Source: Phenylobacterium sp. (GTDB lineage: Bacteria; Pseudomonadota; Alphaproteobacteria; Caulobacterales; Caulobacteraceae). Taken from it: a stretch of 45,298 nucleotides of DNA. Position 1 is the stretch's first letter. Each line of letters begins with the position of its first letter. The position numbers were made by a program, and so were the translations under genes. Shown in pieces: positions 25,265-35,100 of this stretch. A model generated the notes under the pieces. The model was not told the DNA's origin and did no database searches. It was given only the letters and a program-made list of their open reading frames with translations. The stretch covers positions 1 to 45,298 of the forward strand of contig NZ_JAUYNW010000051.1 in NCBI RefSeq assembly GCF_030698145.1, in the 5' to 3' direction.

Positions 25265-26764
25265 ATGACCGACATCACCGCCGGCGCCACAGATCTCGTC
25301 CCGGCCCCGGCCAAGCTGGGTGTCCCCACCAAGGTGCTCTACGGCTTCGGCTCGGTGGCCTTCGGGGTCGCAGGCCTCGGGCTCTCGTCCTCGCTGCTGC
25401 AGCCCTATCTCAACAGGGTCATCGGCCTGCCGGCCCTCTGGGTCGGGACGGCGATCATGCTGTCGCTGATGCTCGACGCGGTGATCGACCCCGCCATCGG
25501 CCGCTGGTCCGACAAGCTGCGCACCCCCTGGGGCCGGCGCCATCCGCTGATGTATTGCGCGGCCCCGCTGGTGGCGATGGCCTGTATCGGCTTCTGGAAC
25601 TCGCCGGCCGACTGGCCGCTGGAAGCGACCGGGGTCTATCTGATCGGCATGCTGCTGCTGCTGCGGCTTTGCGTCAGCCTCTATGAGGTGCCGAGCGCCG
25701 CCCTCGGCCCGGAACTGACCACCGACTACCATCAGCGCACCAGCCTGTTCAGCTATCGGTTCTTCTTCGCCGTGGTCGGCGGCCTGGGCATGAACGTGGT
25801 GCTCTACCAGGTCTTCCTGAGCCCTGCGGCGGGCGGGGTCCTGAACCGCGGGGCCTACGCCCAGTACGGCCTGCTGGCCGCCACGGTGATGGGGATCTCG
25901 ATCCTGGTCTCGGCGCTCGGCACCCACAACCAGATCCCGCGCCTGAGCAAGCCCGCGGTGCGCAAGATCAGCTTCGCCGCGGCGATGAAGGAGGTGTTCG
26001 ACACGCTGAGCAACCGCTCGCTGGTGGTGGTCATGCTGTCGGGTCTCTGCTCGGGCATCGGCACGGGCATGAGCTATGCCCTCAGCCAGTACTTCTATCT
26101 GGAGCTCTGGGGCCTCACGGCCGCGCAGATCTCTTACCTGTCCGTCGCCGGCGCCCTGGCCTCGATCAGCGCGATCCTGATCGCCGGGCCCGCCTCCAAG
26201 GCGCTGGGCAAGAAGAAGGCGATGCTGGTGCTGTTCTCCGCCTATTGGGCGACTTCGCTGCTGCCGCTGACCCTCAAGCTCGCCGGCGTGATGCCGCCCA
26301 ACAGCTCACCAGCCGTGTTCCTGTTCCTGCTGGCGGACGGCTTCGTCTACACCACCCTGGTCATCGCCGGCCTGATCATCATCTCCTCGATGATCGCCGA
26401 CGTGGTGGAGGACGCCGCGGTCAAGACCGGCGTGCGCTCCGAGGGCCTGCTGTTCGCCGCCAATGGCCTGCTGCCCAAGTTCACCGCCGGGATCGGCGTG
26501 TTCGTGGCCGGCTTGCTGCTGACCTTGGTCGCCTTCCCGAAGGACGCGGCCCAGGGCGCGGTGGACCCGGCGATCATGCTGCGGCTGGTGTCGATCTATC
26601 TGCCGGTCATCGCCGTCATGAACGGGCTGTCGGTGCTGGTGCTGCTCTTCTACCGCATCGACCAGAACGCCCATGAGCAGAACCTCGCCACCCTGAAGGA
26701 GGCCGCCGCGGACCTGGAGAAGGCTTCCGAGGTCGCGCCGGACCTGATCCCGCCTCGCATCTAG
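25265..26764 (+). CDS. GPH family (MFS_2) cation symporter, third of four in tandem
   Basis: A 499-residue paralogue with the family loop LDAVIDPAIGRWSDKLRTPWGRRHPLMY and VVEDAAVKTGVRSEGLLFAANGLLPK. It differs from the others at places conserved elsewhere: SDK replaces SDN, TGVRSEG replaces TGRRSEG, and NGLLPKFT replaces DNLFKKIV. This suggests a diverged substrate or coupling ion. The ATG at 25265 places PTKVLYGFGS 19 residues from the start, as in the paralogues. In-frame ATGs at 25232 and further upstream would give non-conserved extensions. It is separated from the second carrier by 139 bases carrying a shared 14-base motif. Confidence 0.88.
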   Translation: MTDITAGATDLVPAPAKLGVPTKVLYGFGSVAFGVAGLGLSSSLLQPYLNRVIGLPALWVGTAIMLSLMLDAVIDPAIGRWSDKLRTPWGRRHPLMYCAAPLVAMACIGFWNSPADWPLEATGVYLIGMLLLLRLCVSLYEVPSAALGPELTTDYHQRTSLFSYRFFFAVVGGLGMNVVLYQVFLSPAAGGVLNRGAYAQYGLLAATVMGISILVSALGTHNQIPRLSKPAVRKISFAAAMKEVFDTLSNRSLVVVMLSGLCSGIGTGMSYALSQYFYLELWGLTAAQISYLSVAGALASISAILIAGPASKALGKKKAMLVLFSAYWATSLLPLTLKLAGVMPPNSSPAVFLFLLADGFVYTTLVIAGLIIISSMIADVVEDAAVKTGVRSEGLLFAANGLLPKFTAGIGVFVAGLLLTLVAFPKDAAQGAVDPAIMLRLVSIYLPVIAVMNGLSVLVLLFYRIDQNAHEQNLATLKEAAADLEKASEVAPDLIPPRI

Positions 26765-26860
26765 CCGGCGCTTGCTGTGATTTACATCGTATAACATAAT
26801 TGCCCGAACGGCGGGGAACGGCTGAAGATGGCCACCTGACAAGACACGGAGGAGATCGCC

Positions 26861-28324
26861 TTGCCCAAAACCCCCGCGGCCGCGTCCGGCAAGCTCAGCA
26901 TCCCCACCAAGCTCTTCTACGGCTTCGGCTCGGTGGCCTTCGGGGTGAAGGACCAGGGGTTCTCCTATCTCCTGCTGATCTTCTACAACCAGGTGGTCGG
27001 CCTGCCGTCGGCGACCGTGGGCCTGGCGATCATGGTCGCCCTGCTGTTCGACTCGCTCCTCGATCCGATCATGGGGCAGGTGTCGGACAACTGGCGCTCC
27101 AAGTGGGGCCGCCGCCATCCGTTCATGTACGCCGCGGCCGTGCCGGTGGCGATCTCCTACCTGCTGCTGTGGAACCCGCCCGACTGGTCCCAGGAGGCGC
27201 TGTTCTTCTACCTGATCTTCGTGGCCGTGGTGATCCGCAGCTTTATCACCATGTACGAAATCCCGTCCGCGGCGCTCGCCCCGGAACTGACCACCGACTA
27301 CGACGAGCGCACCAAGGTGCTCTCCTACCGCTATTTCTTCGGCTGGTTCGGCGGGCTGACCATGACGGTCCTGGCCCTGCAGGTCTTCCTCAAACCGGAC
27401 GCCACCCACCCGGTCGGCCAGCTAAATCCGGCCGGCTATCAGGTCTACGCCCTGGTCGCCTCGGCCATCATGTTCGGTGCGATCATGATCTCGGCCATGG
27501 GCACCCACCGGCACATCGCCCGGTTCAAGCCGCCCCCGGTGCGGAAGATCACGATCGGCAAGCTGGCCGCCGAGATGTTCAGCACCCTCACCCACCGGTC
27601 GTTCCTGGTGCTCATGGGGGCGGGGTTGTTCAACGCCATGGCCCAGGGCCTGGTCCTGTCGCTCAACCTCTATCTCACCACCTTCTTCTGGGAGCTGTCG
27701 GCGGGCCAGGTGGCCTTCCTCGCCGGCGGGAACTTCATCTCGGCCGCGCTGGCCTTCGCGCTCGCCGCGCCGCTCTCCAAACGGCTGGGCAAGAAGCCGG
27801 CCGCCCAGCTCACCAAGGTGCTGGCCTTCGTCATCTCGTTCATCCCGATCAGCCTGCGGCTGTTCGACGTCTTCCCGGCCAATGGCGCCCCGGCGGTGAT
27901 CCCGCTCCTCTTCCTGCAGACCGCCTTGTCGACGGCCTTCTCGATCATCGCCTCGATCCTGATCTCCTCAATGATCGCCGACGTGGTGGAGGATTCCGAG
28001 CTGCGCACCGGGCGGCGGTCCGAGGGCCTGTTCTTCTCGGCTGCGGCCTTCGTGGCCAAGGCGGTCTCCGGCGTCGGCATCTTCGCCTCGAGCATGATCC
28101 TGGTGTTCGTCGGCTTCCCGCAGGGCGCCAAGCCTGGGCAGGTGCCGATCGACGTGGTCCGCGAACTGGGGGTGGTTTATCTAATCGTGCTGGCGGCGCT
28201 CTATGGTGCGGCCATCACCTGCGTCTCGCTCTACCGCATCACCCGCGCAGGTCACGAGGAGACCCTGAGCCGGCTCGCCGCCGCTGCGGCCAAGGAAGGA
28301 GAGGGCCCCGCCACCGTTGGGTAG
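26861..28324 (+). CDS. GPH family (MFS_2) cation symporter, fourth of four in tandem
   Basis: A 487-residue carrier that begins with TTG at 26861, preceded by a strong GGAGGAG. Family elements are FDSLLDPIMGQVSDNWRSKWGRRHPFMYAAA and VVEDSELRTGRRSEGLFFSAAAF. It resembles the first and second carriers in the N-terminal half but has its own C-terminal half (for example the SAAAFVAKAVSGVGIFASSM region). A 96-base AT-richer gap containing GTATAACATAAT precedes it and could hold a separate promoter. It converges with the vWA-domain gene 37 bases away, with no obvious terminator between them. Confidence 0.88.
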   Translation: MPKTPAAASGKLSIPTKLFYGFGSVAFGVKDQGFSYLLLIFYNQVVGLPSATVGLAIMVALLFDSLLDPIMGQVSDNWRSKWGRRHPFMYAAAVPVAISYLLLWNPPDWSQEALFFYLIFVAVVIRSFITMYEIPSAALAPELTTDYDERTKVLSYRYFFGWFGGLTMTVLALQVFLKPDATHPVGQLNPAGYQVYALVASAIMFGAIMISAMGTHRHIARFKPPPVRKITIGKLAAEMFSTLTHRSFLVLMGAGLFNAMAQGLVLSLNLYLTTFFWELSAGQVAFLAGGNFISAALAFALAAPLSKRLGKKPAAQLTKVLAFVISFIPISLRLFDVFPANGAPAVIPLLFLQTALSTAFSIIASILISSMIADVVEDSELRTGRRSEGLFFSAAAFVAKAVSGVGIFASSMILVFVGFPQGAKPGQVPIDVVRELGVVYLIVLAALYGAAITCVSLYRITRAGHEETLSRLAAAAAKEGEGPATVG

Positions 28325-28361
28325 CGAGGCCCCTAAGTTCCCGACTGGAGGGTCCGGGCCG

Positions 28362-29759
28362 TTACTTCGCCAATCGCAGCGAGTTGATGTCCTGGCCAAT
28401 GGCCTTGAAGGCGTCCTTCAGGGCCGCGCCGCTGCCCGGCAGATAGACGTGCTTTGGGGATGTGGCGCACTGGGTCATGATGTCGATGGCGTTCTGGTCG
28501 TTGCCGAGCGCGAAGCCCACCGTGTAGATGACCACGTCCTTGGCCTTCATGTTGGTGCAGAGCGTCGCGGCCTGGGTGAAGGCGGTGCCGTTCGAGGCGT
28601 TGCAGTTGATCTTCGAGCTATTGTTGGTGGCGCTCGAGTCCTTGGAGACCACGCCCTTGCAATAGGCGGTGTTGAACTCCCCGTCGGTCATCAGGATCAC
28701 GACCTTCACCAGCTCATTGGTGCCGTAGGCGGCGGGGCGGCTGGCGCTCGGCCACAGATAGCCAAAGTCCGGCGAGACCATGTACCAGCCCCAGGCCAGG
28801 CCGAGCTCACCGGCCGTGACGCCGTTGGCCGCGAAGGAGTTGATCTTGTTCTTCAGCGTCGTCTTGTTGGTGGTGAGCGGCTCGATCACCGCCGAGCCGC
28901 AGGCCGAGGTCTGGTAGTTCGGGCCCAGCAGGGTGGTGCTGGGCGCGGCGTCGGTGAAGGCGTTCGCGCCGATCCGGTCGGTCACGCAGGTGGTGATGGG
29001 CCAGGCGTTGGTGCTCGTCAGGGTGACGCCGTCGTTCCGAGTGAACTTGAACTTCGAATACGGCGGCGAGGTGTTGACGCCCGTCGTCGGATTGGTGCCC
29101 GACTTCGGCGTGCCGCGCACCGAGTTGGCGTAGCTGCCCACGTTCACGGCCATCGAATAGGGGACAATGGCCATCTTGGAATAGTAGGGCGCCTGGATGT
29201 CCTGGACGACGATATCGACCAGCTCCTTGGCTGCGGCTTTCATGTCGGTCAGCTTCTGGCCGCTCATCGAACCGGTGGTGTCGAGCACCAGGGCGACCTC
29301 GACGTGGTTGGAGTTGCGGACCACCTCGGAGGTGGCCGTCAGGTTGGCCTGGTTCCAGATCTGCGGCGAGATGCCGGGCGGGGTGATCGAGGCCGAGCCG
29401 GTAACCTTGACGCCGGTCAGCGCGAAGTCCGAGGAGACTATGCTCTCGCCAGGCGGCAGGACCAGGTTGGCGCGCAGGGCCGCGTCGCCGACCACATCGA
29501 TCTCGGCGGTGGTCGCGGCGGGGGATCGGGCGGCGTAGAGGGTGGCGGTGTCCAGGGCGTCCTGCAGCTGACCGCGCTGGGTCGTGCTGATGTAGACGTC
29601 GACCAGACCCAGGGTCATGGGGGTGAGCAGCAGTAGGGCCACGGCGAAGAACACCGCCGCGGCGCCGCCTTCGTCGCGGATCATTCGCCGCGCGACGCCC
29701 GTCAGGAAACCGGCCAGACGGGCGACGCGCCCGCTGTCTTGCTTCGAATTCTTGTCCAC
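28362..29759 (-). CDS. TadG-like pilus/Flp-associated protein with a von Willebrand A domain
   Basis: A 465-residue protein anchored by one membrane helix (about residues 32-54, preceded by the TadE/G-like RRMIRDEGGAAAVFF). The large exported part contains a vWA domain with MIDAS D160-T-T-G-S-M-S and a later ILMTDGEFN. Several cysteines in the exported domain could form disulfides. Proteins of this type sit with tad pilus genes or act alone at the envelope; no tad locus is present in the window. The GTG at 29759 is preferred to the ATG at 29840. That ATG lies in the loop of the terminator of the upstream peptidase gene and would add 27 residues unlike the family. Confidence 0.82.
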   Translation of the reverse strand: MDKNSKQDSGRVARLAGFLTGVARRMIRDEGGAAAVFFAVALLLLTPMTLGLVDVYISTTQRGQLQDALDTATLYAARSPAATTAEIDVVGDAALRANLVLPPGESIVSSDFALTGVKVTGSASITPPGISPQIWNQANLTATSEVVRNSNHVEVALVLDTTGSMSGQKLTDMKAAAKELVDIVVQDIQAPYYSKMAIVPYSMAVNVGSYANSVRGTPKSGTNPTTGVNTSPPYSKFKFTRNDGVTLTSTNAWPITTCVTDRIGANAFTDAAPSTTLLGPNYQTSACGSAVIEPLTTNKTTLKNKINSFAANGVTAGELGLAWGWYMVSPDFGYLWPSASRPAAYGTNELVKVVILMTDGEFNTAYCKGVVSKDSSATNNSSKINCNASNGTAFTQAATLCTNMKAKDVVIYTVGFALGNDQNAIDIMTQCATSPKHVYLPGSGAALKDAFKAIGQDINSLRLAK

Positions 29760-29816
29760 GCCCGGACCCCCGCTCGTAGGATTCGAGCGGGAATTTGACA
29801 GGTCAGCGTAAACAAA

Positions 29817-29860
29817 CGGGCGCCGGACAGGGTGAATCAAAAACTATTGTCCGGCGCCCG
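29817..29860 (-). terminator. Terminator of the M2 peptidase gene
   Basis: CGGGCGCCGGACA (29817-29829) and its exact complement TGTCCGGCGCCCG (29848-29860) form a 13-bp stem with an 18-base loop. On the minus strand the stem is followed by TTTGTTT. It lies 27 bases after the peptidase stop and before the vWA gene. Confidence 0.85.
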
Positions 29861-29887
29861 AAGGCCCTGGGACTCAGGCCGAAGGTT

Positions 29888-31687
29888 TCACCAGCCGCAC
29901 TTCTCGCCCTTGTTCTGAGCGGTCAGCCAGATGTTCAGCGGCTTGAAATAGTCGGCCACGGCGCTGGCGTCGGTCCTGGTCTCGCCGGAGAAGGCGGCCA
30001 GCTCCTCGGGCCAGGGCTTGGAGGCGCCCATTTCCATCATGGTGTTGAACTTCGCCCCGACCTCCTTCTGGCCGTAGACCGAACAGCGATGCAGCGGCCC
30101 CTTCCAGCCGATCTGGTTGCAGGCCGCCCTGTGGAACTGGAACTGATAGATGTGGGCCAGGAAATAGCGGGTGTAGGGCACGTTGCCGGGCACGTGGTAC
30201 TTGGCGCCGGGATCGAAGGCGTCGGCGGGCCGCGGGCCGGGGGGCGTCAGGCCCTGGTACTGGGTCCGCAGCTTCCACCACGCCGCGTTATAGGCGTCCG
30301 GGGCGGTCTGGCCCGAATAGACCTGCCAGCGCCAGCGGTCGACCATCAGGCCGAAGGGCAGGAAGGCAATCTTGTCGAGCGCCATCTTCAGCAGGAAGGG
30401 GATGTCCTCCTCCACGCCGGGGACCTTTTCCAGCAGGCCGATCTGGTTGAGATAGGTGGGCGTGGTGGCCGAGAGCGCCGCGAAGTCGCCGATCGCCTCG
30501 TGGAAGCCGTCGTTCGCGCCGTTCTTGAACAGGAACGGCTGATCCTTGTAGGCGCGCTGGTAGTAGTTGTGCCCCAGCTCGTGGTGGACGGTGCGGAAGT
30601 CCTCGCTGTTCACCTTGGTGCACATCTTGATGCGGATGTCCTCGCGGTCGTCGAGGTCCCAGGCCGAGGCGTGGCAGACCACCTCCCGGTCACGCGGCCG
30701 GGTGATCATCGAGCGTTCCCAGAACGTCGCGGGCAGGGCCTTCAGGCCCATGGAGCTGTAGAAGCCCTCTCCGGTCTTGACCATCTTCACCGGGTCGTAG
30801 CCCTGGGCCTCCAACAGCTTGTCGAGGCTGTAGCTGGACGCCGCCGTCTTCGGCTGGACCACGTCGTAGATATTGCCCCATTGCTGGGCCCACATGTTGC
30901 CCAGCAGGTCGGAGCGGATCGGACCAGTGCGCTTCTGGACCGCGTCGCCGTACTTCTCGTTCAGCCGCGCGCGGACGTAGCAGTGAAGGTTCTTGTAGAA
31001 CGGCTCGACCTGCTTCCAGAGGCGATCGGTCTCGGCGGCGAAGGCGTCGGGATCCATGTCGTAGTTTGAGCGCCAGAGCGCGCCGGTGTCCTTGAAGCCC
31101 AACCCCTGGGCGCCCTCGTTCGAAAGTGCCGCCAGCTTGGCGTAGTCGGGCCGCATTACCGGGGAAATGGAGTGCCAGCCCTCCCAGACCGCCTTCAATT
31201 CGGCGGGGTCGCGGCTCTTGGACATGATGTCCTCCGCGTCGTTCAGGGTGAGCGTCTTGCCGTTGTGCTGGAACTTGCCGCTGGAATAGGTCGAATCCAG
31301 CTTGGTCGTGAGCGTGGCCAACTCCGCCGCGGCGCCGGGACGGTCGGGCGCCGGCGACACCAGGTAGAGCTTCAGGAGCTTCAGTTTGCGCGCGGTGACC
31401 GGGTCGACGGCCACGCCGTCGAACCTGGCCGCCTGCTTGGCGTAGCGGGTCACCAGTTCGTTCTGTTCGCCGCTGGCCTTGGCCTCCAGCCACTGGGTGT
31501 CCTCGGTGATGTAAGTCGCGCGGACCCACGAGGACTTGGCGACATACTCATTGAAGGCGGCGAGGTCGGCCTCGGCCTTGTCGACAAAGGCCTTGGCCTC
31601 GGCCGGGGTCGGCTTGGGGTCCTGGGCGGCGGCAGGCGCGAACGCCAGCAGAGCGACCGCCGTGGCGGCCAGCAATTGGGATTTCAT
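29888..31687 (-). CDS. Secreted M2 family zinc metallopeptidase (angiotensin-converting-enzyme-like)
   Basis: A 599-residue dipeptidyl carboxypeptidase homologue. A signal peptide of about 21 residues (ending PAAAQ) sends it to the periplasm. The zinc motif is H369-E370-L-G-H373 within VHHELGHNYYQ, and the third ligand region is NDGFHEAIGDFAA. The second-shell DKIAFLPFGLMVDRWRW and the later VPYTRYFLAHIYQFQFH, including the substrate-binding tyrosine and histidine region, match eukaryotic and bacterial ACE. Bacterial members cleave dipeptides from peptide C-termini; physiological substrates are mostly unknown. It is transcribed alone and followed by a clear terminator. Confidence 0.94.
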   Translation of the reverse strand: MKSQLLAATAVALLAFAPAAAQDPKPTPAEAKAFVDKAEADLAAFNEYVAKSSWVRATYITEDTQWLEAKASGEQNELVTRYAKQAARFDGVAVDPVTARKLKLLKLYLVSPAPDRPGAAAELATLTTKLDSTYSSGKFQHNGKTLTLNDAEDIMSKSRDPAELKAVWEGWHSISPVMRPDYAKLAALSNEGAQGLGFKDTGALWRSNYDMDPDAFAAETDRLWKQVEPFYKNLHCYVRARLNEKYGDAVQKRTGPIRSDLLGNMWAQQWGNIYDVVQPKTAASSYSLDKLLEAQGYDPVKMVKTGEGFYSSMGLKALPATFWERSMITRPRDREVVCHASAWDLDDREDIRIKMCTKVNSEDFRTVHHELGHNYYQRAYKDQPFLFKNGANDGFHEAIGDFAALSATTPTYLNQIGLLEKVPGVEEDIPFLLKMALDKIAFLPFGLMVDRWRWQVYSGQTAPDAYNAAWWKLRTQYQGLTPPGPRPADAFDPGAKYHVPGNVPYTRYFLAHIYQFQFHRAACNQIGWKGPLHRCSVYGQKEVGAKFNTMMEMGASKPWPEELAAFSGETRTDASAVADYFKPLNIWLTAQNKGEKCGW

Positions 31688-31769
31688 GACGACAGTGTCC
31701 TGGACGGTGGCGCGAAGCGCTTCTGCCGCGGACTGGACCGCCGACCGACGGAGTCGTCAAGCGACCCGC

Positions 31770-31943
31770 CTAGACGCGGGTCTCCGAGGAGGCCCGCGCA
31801 ATCGCCGACTCCACCGCCGCCTGGGCTCCGGACTGGCTCAGGTCCGTGCCTTGAGCGACAGTCGCGCCCTCTTCGTCGAAGATACGCCAGGCCCAACCGG
31901 CCTCGGCGTGGGACAGGGAATAGGCGAACGGCATATCCGTCAT
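31770..31943 (-). CDS. Small conserved-type protein of unknown function (57 residues)
   Basis: Begins MTDMPFAYSLSHAEAGWAWR at 31943, with GGAGG seven bases upstream; eleven further in-frame codons reach 31976 but lack a site. The pattern W-x-W-R-x-x-D-E-E-G, followed by an alanine-rich helix (SQSGAQAAVESAIARAS), suggests a short beta-hairpin plus helix. I do not recognise the family. It lies 82 bases upstream of the M2 peptidase gene on the same strand and divergent from the alpha-2-macroglobulin gene. Confidence 0.6.
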   Translation of the reverse strand: MTDMPFAYSLSHAEAGWAWRIFDEEGATVAQGTDLSQSGAQAAVESAIARASSETRV

Positions 31944-32140
31944 ACGCGCCTCCAAACTCATGCTGCAATGCGGCATCGGCCGACATTAGCGACTCCAACG
32001 CCGGTTTGAGTCAAGCGTTGCACGCGACCGCGGCGCAACACGAAAATGTTGGCGCGCCGAGCTGACCAACCCTCGATTGACGCCCAGCGAGCTTTCGCGT
32101 CCCATCGGCGCTGCGACATTCTGTCAATCGGGAGGGGCCC

Positions 32141-35100
32141 GTGGCGAGCGACGAGACGCCGAGCGCGACCGGCCAACCGTCGCCGCTCCGCCGCTGGGCG
32201 CGGAGCATCCGCGCCAGCCGCATTCCCGGCGCTGTGGCCGCGGGCCTGCTGGTGGCGGCCTTCGGCGGCGGCTTCCTGGCCGCCAAGGGAATCGAGGCCT
32301 TCACCCAAGCCAAGCCCTCGGCCGCGACCCCCGGCGCCCAGGGCTGGTCCCTGTTCGGCAAACCGCGGGGCGCGGGCGCCGCGCGACGCGGAATCCCCAA
32401 GCCCGAGGGCTTCGCCGTCTGGCGCAGCCGCATCGACACCTCCAAGGCCGAGCCTCTGGCCTGCGTGGAGCTGACCCGGCCGTTGGACGCCTCCAAGCCC
32501 TATGCCGACTTCGTGCTGGTCTCGCCGGACCTCGGCCGCAGCCCGGCCGTCTCGATCAAGGGCTCGGAGCTCTGCGTGGCCGGCCTGGGCTTCACCGACC
32601 GGCGCGTGACCCTACTGAAAGGCCTGCCGGCCAAGGGCGGCGAGACCCTGGCCGGCAACGCCGACGTCGACTTCACCTTCGGAGAGAAGCCGCCCTATGT
32701 GGGCTTCGCCGGCGAGGGTGTGATCCTGCCGCGCGAGGACGCCGACGGCGTCGGCATCGAGACAGTCAATGTCAGCCGCCTGCAGATCGAGGTCTGGCGG
32801 GTGGTCGACCGCAACCTGGTGCGCGAGGCCGTGCCCGACCCCTCGGGCGACGGGCAGTATTCGGACGACTACGGCTCCGACAGTCCCAATGACGAGGGCC
32901 GCGTGGTCTGGAAGGGCGAGGTCGCCGTCCAGACCCAGGGGACCGGCGAGCGGGTGACCACCGTCTTCCCCCTGGGCGCGGTGCTGAAGGAGATGAAGGC
33001 CGGCGCCTATGTGGTGAAGGCCCGCGACGCCTCGGGCGGACGCGGCCTGAAGACCGGTGAGGGCGACGAGGACGGCTACGACCCCAATCCGCCGGCCCAG
33101 GCGCGGCGCTGGGTGGTGTTCACCGACATGGCCCTGGCCGGCTATGACGGCTCAGAGGCGCTGGACGTGGTGGTCCGTTCGCTGAAGACCGCCAAGACGC
33201 TTTCCGGGATCCGCGTGGCCCTGGTGGCCCGCAATGGCGAGGACCTGGCCGAGGCCAGGACCGACGCGCAGGGCCACGTGAAGTTCGACCGACCGCTGCT
33301 GGAGGGAACGGGCGCCGCCGACGCCAAGATGGTCATGGCCTATGGGCCGCAGGGCGACCTGGCGGTGCTGGATCTCGACCGCGCGCCGGTCGATCTCTCC
33401 AAGCAGGGGATCGGCGGCCGGACCGAAGAAGGCGGCGGCGCGTCGGGCCGCTCGGTGGCGTCGGCCATCGACGGCTATCTGTATGCCGACCGCGGCATCT
33501 ACCGCCCCGGCGAGACCGTCCACCTGAACGCCCTGCTGCGCGACCGCGAGGCCAAGGCGGTCAAGGACCGCAAGGGCGCCATCGTGGTGCGCCGTCCCTC
33601 CGGCGTCGAGTTCAAGCGCTATCCCTTCGACGGCAGTCCCAACGGGGCGGTGACCACCGACATCGCCGTGCCCAAGAGCGCGCCGAGAGGCCGCTGGACC
33701 GCCAGGCTGGAGATCGAGGGCTTCGACAAGCCGGCCGGCGAACTCTCGTTCTCGGTGGAGGACTTCGCGCCGCAACGGCTGGCGGTCACCGTGGTCGGCC
33801 AGGAAACCGTGCCGATGAAGGCCGGCGAGACCCGCACCATCGATGTCGTCGCCCGCTTCCTCTACGGCGCGGCCGGCGCGGGGCTGCAGACGCAAGGCGA
33901 GGCGAGGCTGCGGGTCGATCCCAACCCCTTCCCGCAGTTCGACGGCTACCAGTGGGGCGATCAGCGCACGCCCTTCGAGGAGAAGTTCCTCGAGATCGGC
34001 CAGACCGTCACCGATGGCGACGGCCGCGCGGTGCTGGCCATCTCCTCGGCGGAGGCCGGCGACACGCCGCAACCGCTCAGCGCCACCTTCACCGCCAGCG
34101 TCTTCGAGCCGGGCGGGCGTCCGGTGCGCGAGGGCCTGGACCTCAAGGTCCGCACCAAGCCGCTCTATCTGGGCGCCAAGATCGACCAGGGCGACACCGA
34201 CGCCCGGGGCGACCCGGTCATGCTGATGGACGTCATCGCCGCCGACGCGGCGGGCCGGCGCATCGCTACCAAGGGCGCGACCTACAGCCTGGTGGCCGAG
34301 AACTGGGACTATGACTGGTTCCAGCAGGACGGCCGCTGGCAGTGGCGGCGCACCAGCCGCGACGTGGTCGTCGCGCGCGGCGCGCTCAACATCGACGCCG
34401 CCAGGCCCGCGCGCCTCTCGCGCCGCCTGGGCTGGGGCGACTATCGCCTGGAGCTCGCCGGGCCCGGCGGAGCCGCGAGCGTCATCCGTTTCTCCTCCGG
34501 CTGGGGGGCTCCGGCCAAGGACGTAGAGGCCCCCGACTTCGTGCGCGTCACCGCCGGGACCAAGACCTACGGCCAGGGCGACACGGTCGAGATCACCCTC
34601 AAGCCGCCCTATGCCGGCGAGGCGCAGATCGCCGTCGCCACCGACCGGCTGATCGACTTCAAGACCGTCACCGTCGGCAAGGACGGCGCGACCGTCCGGC
34701 TGAAGACGAACGGCGCCTGGGGCGGCGGGGCCTATGTGCTGGTGAGCGTGATCCAGCCCCGCGACCCCGTGGCCTCGCCCAAGCCGCGCCGCGCGCTCGG
34801 CCTGGTCTATGTCCCGCTCGACCCGAAGAACCGCAGGCTCGACGTGGCCATCGACACCCCGGCCAAGGTCGACTCCAAGGCTGTGCTGGAAGTACCCATA
34901 ACCATCAAGGGCGCTGGCTTCGGCGGCCGGGCGCGGGTGACCCTGGCGGCGGTGGACGAGGGCATCCTGCGCCTGACCCGGTTCGAGAGCCCCGATCCGG
35001 TCAAATGGTACTTCGGCAAGCGGGCCCTGGGTCTCGACTACCGCGACGACTACGGCCGCCTGCTCGACCCGAACCTGGGCGCCCCGGCCAATGTCAGCTT

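Noticed and set aside
29760..29840. ATG start at 29840 for the vWA protein
   Set aside because: It lies in the loop of the M2 peptidase terminator, and the added residues do not resemble TadG N-termini.
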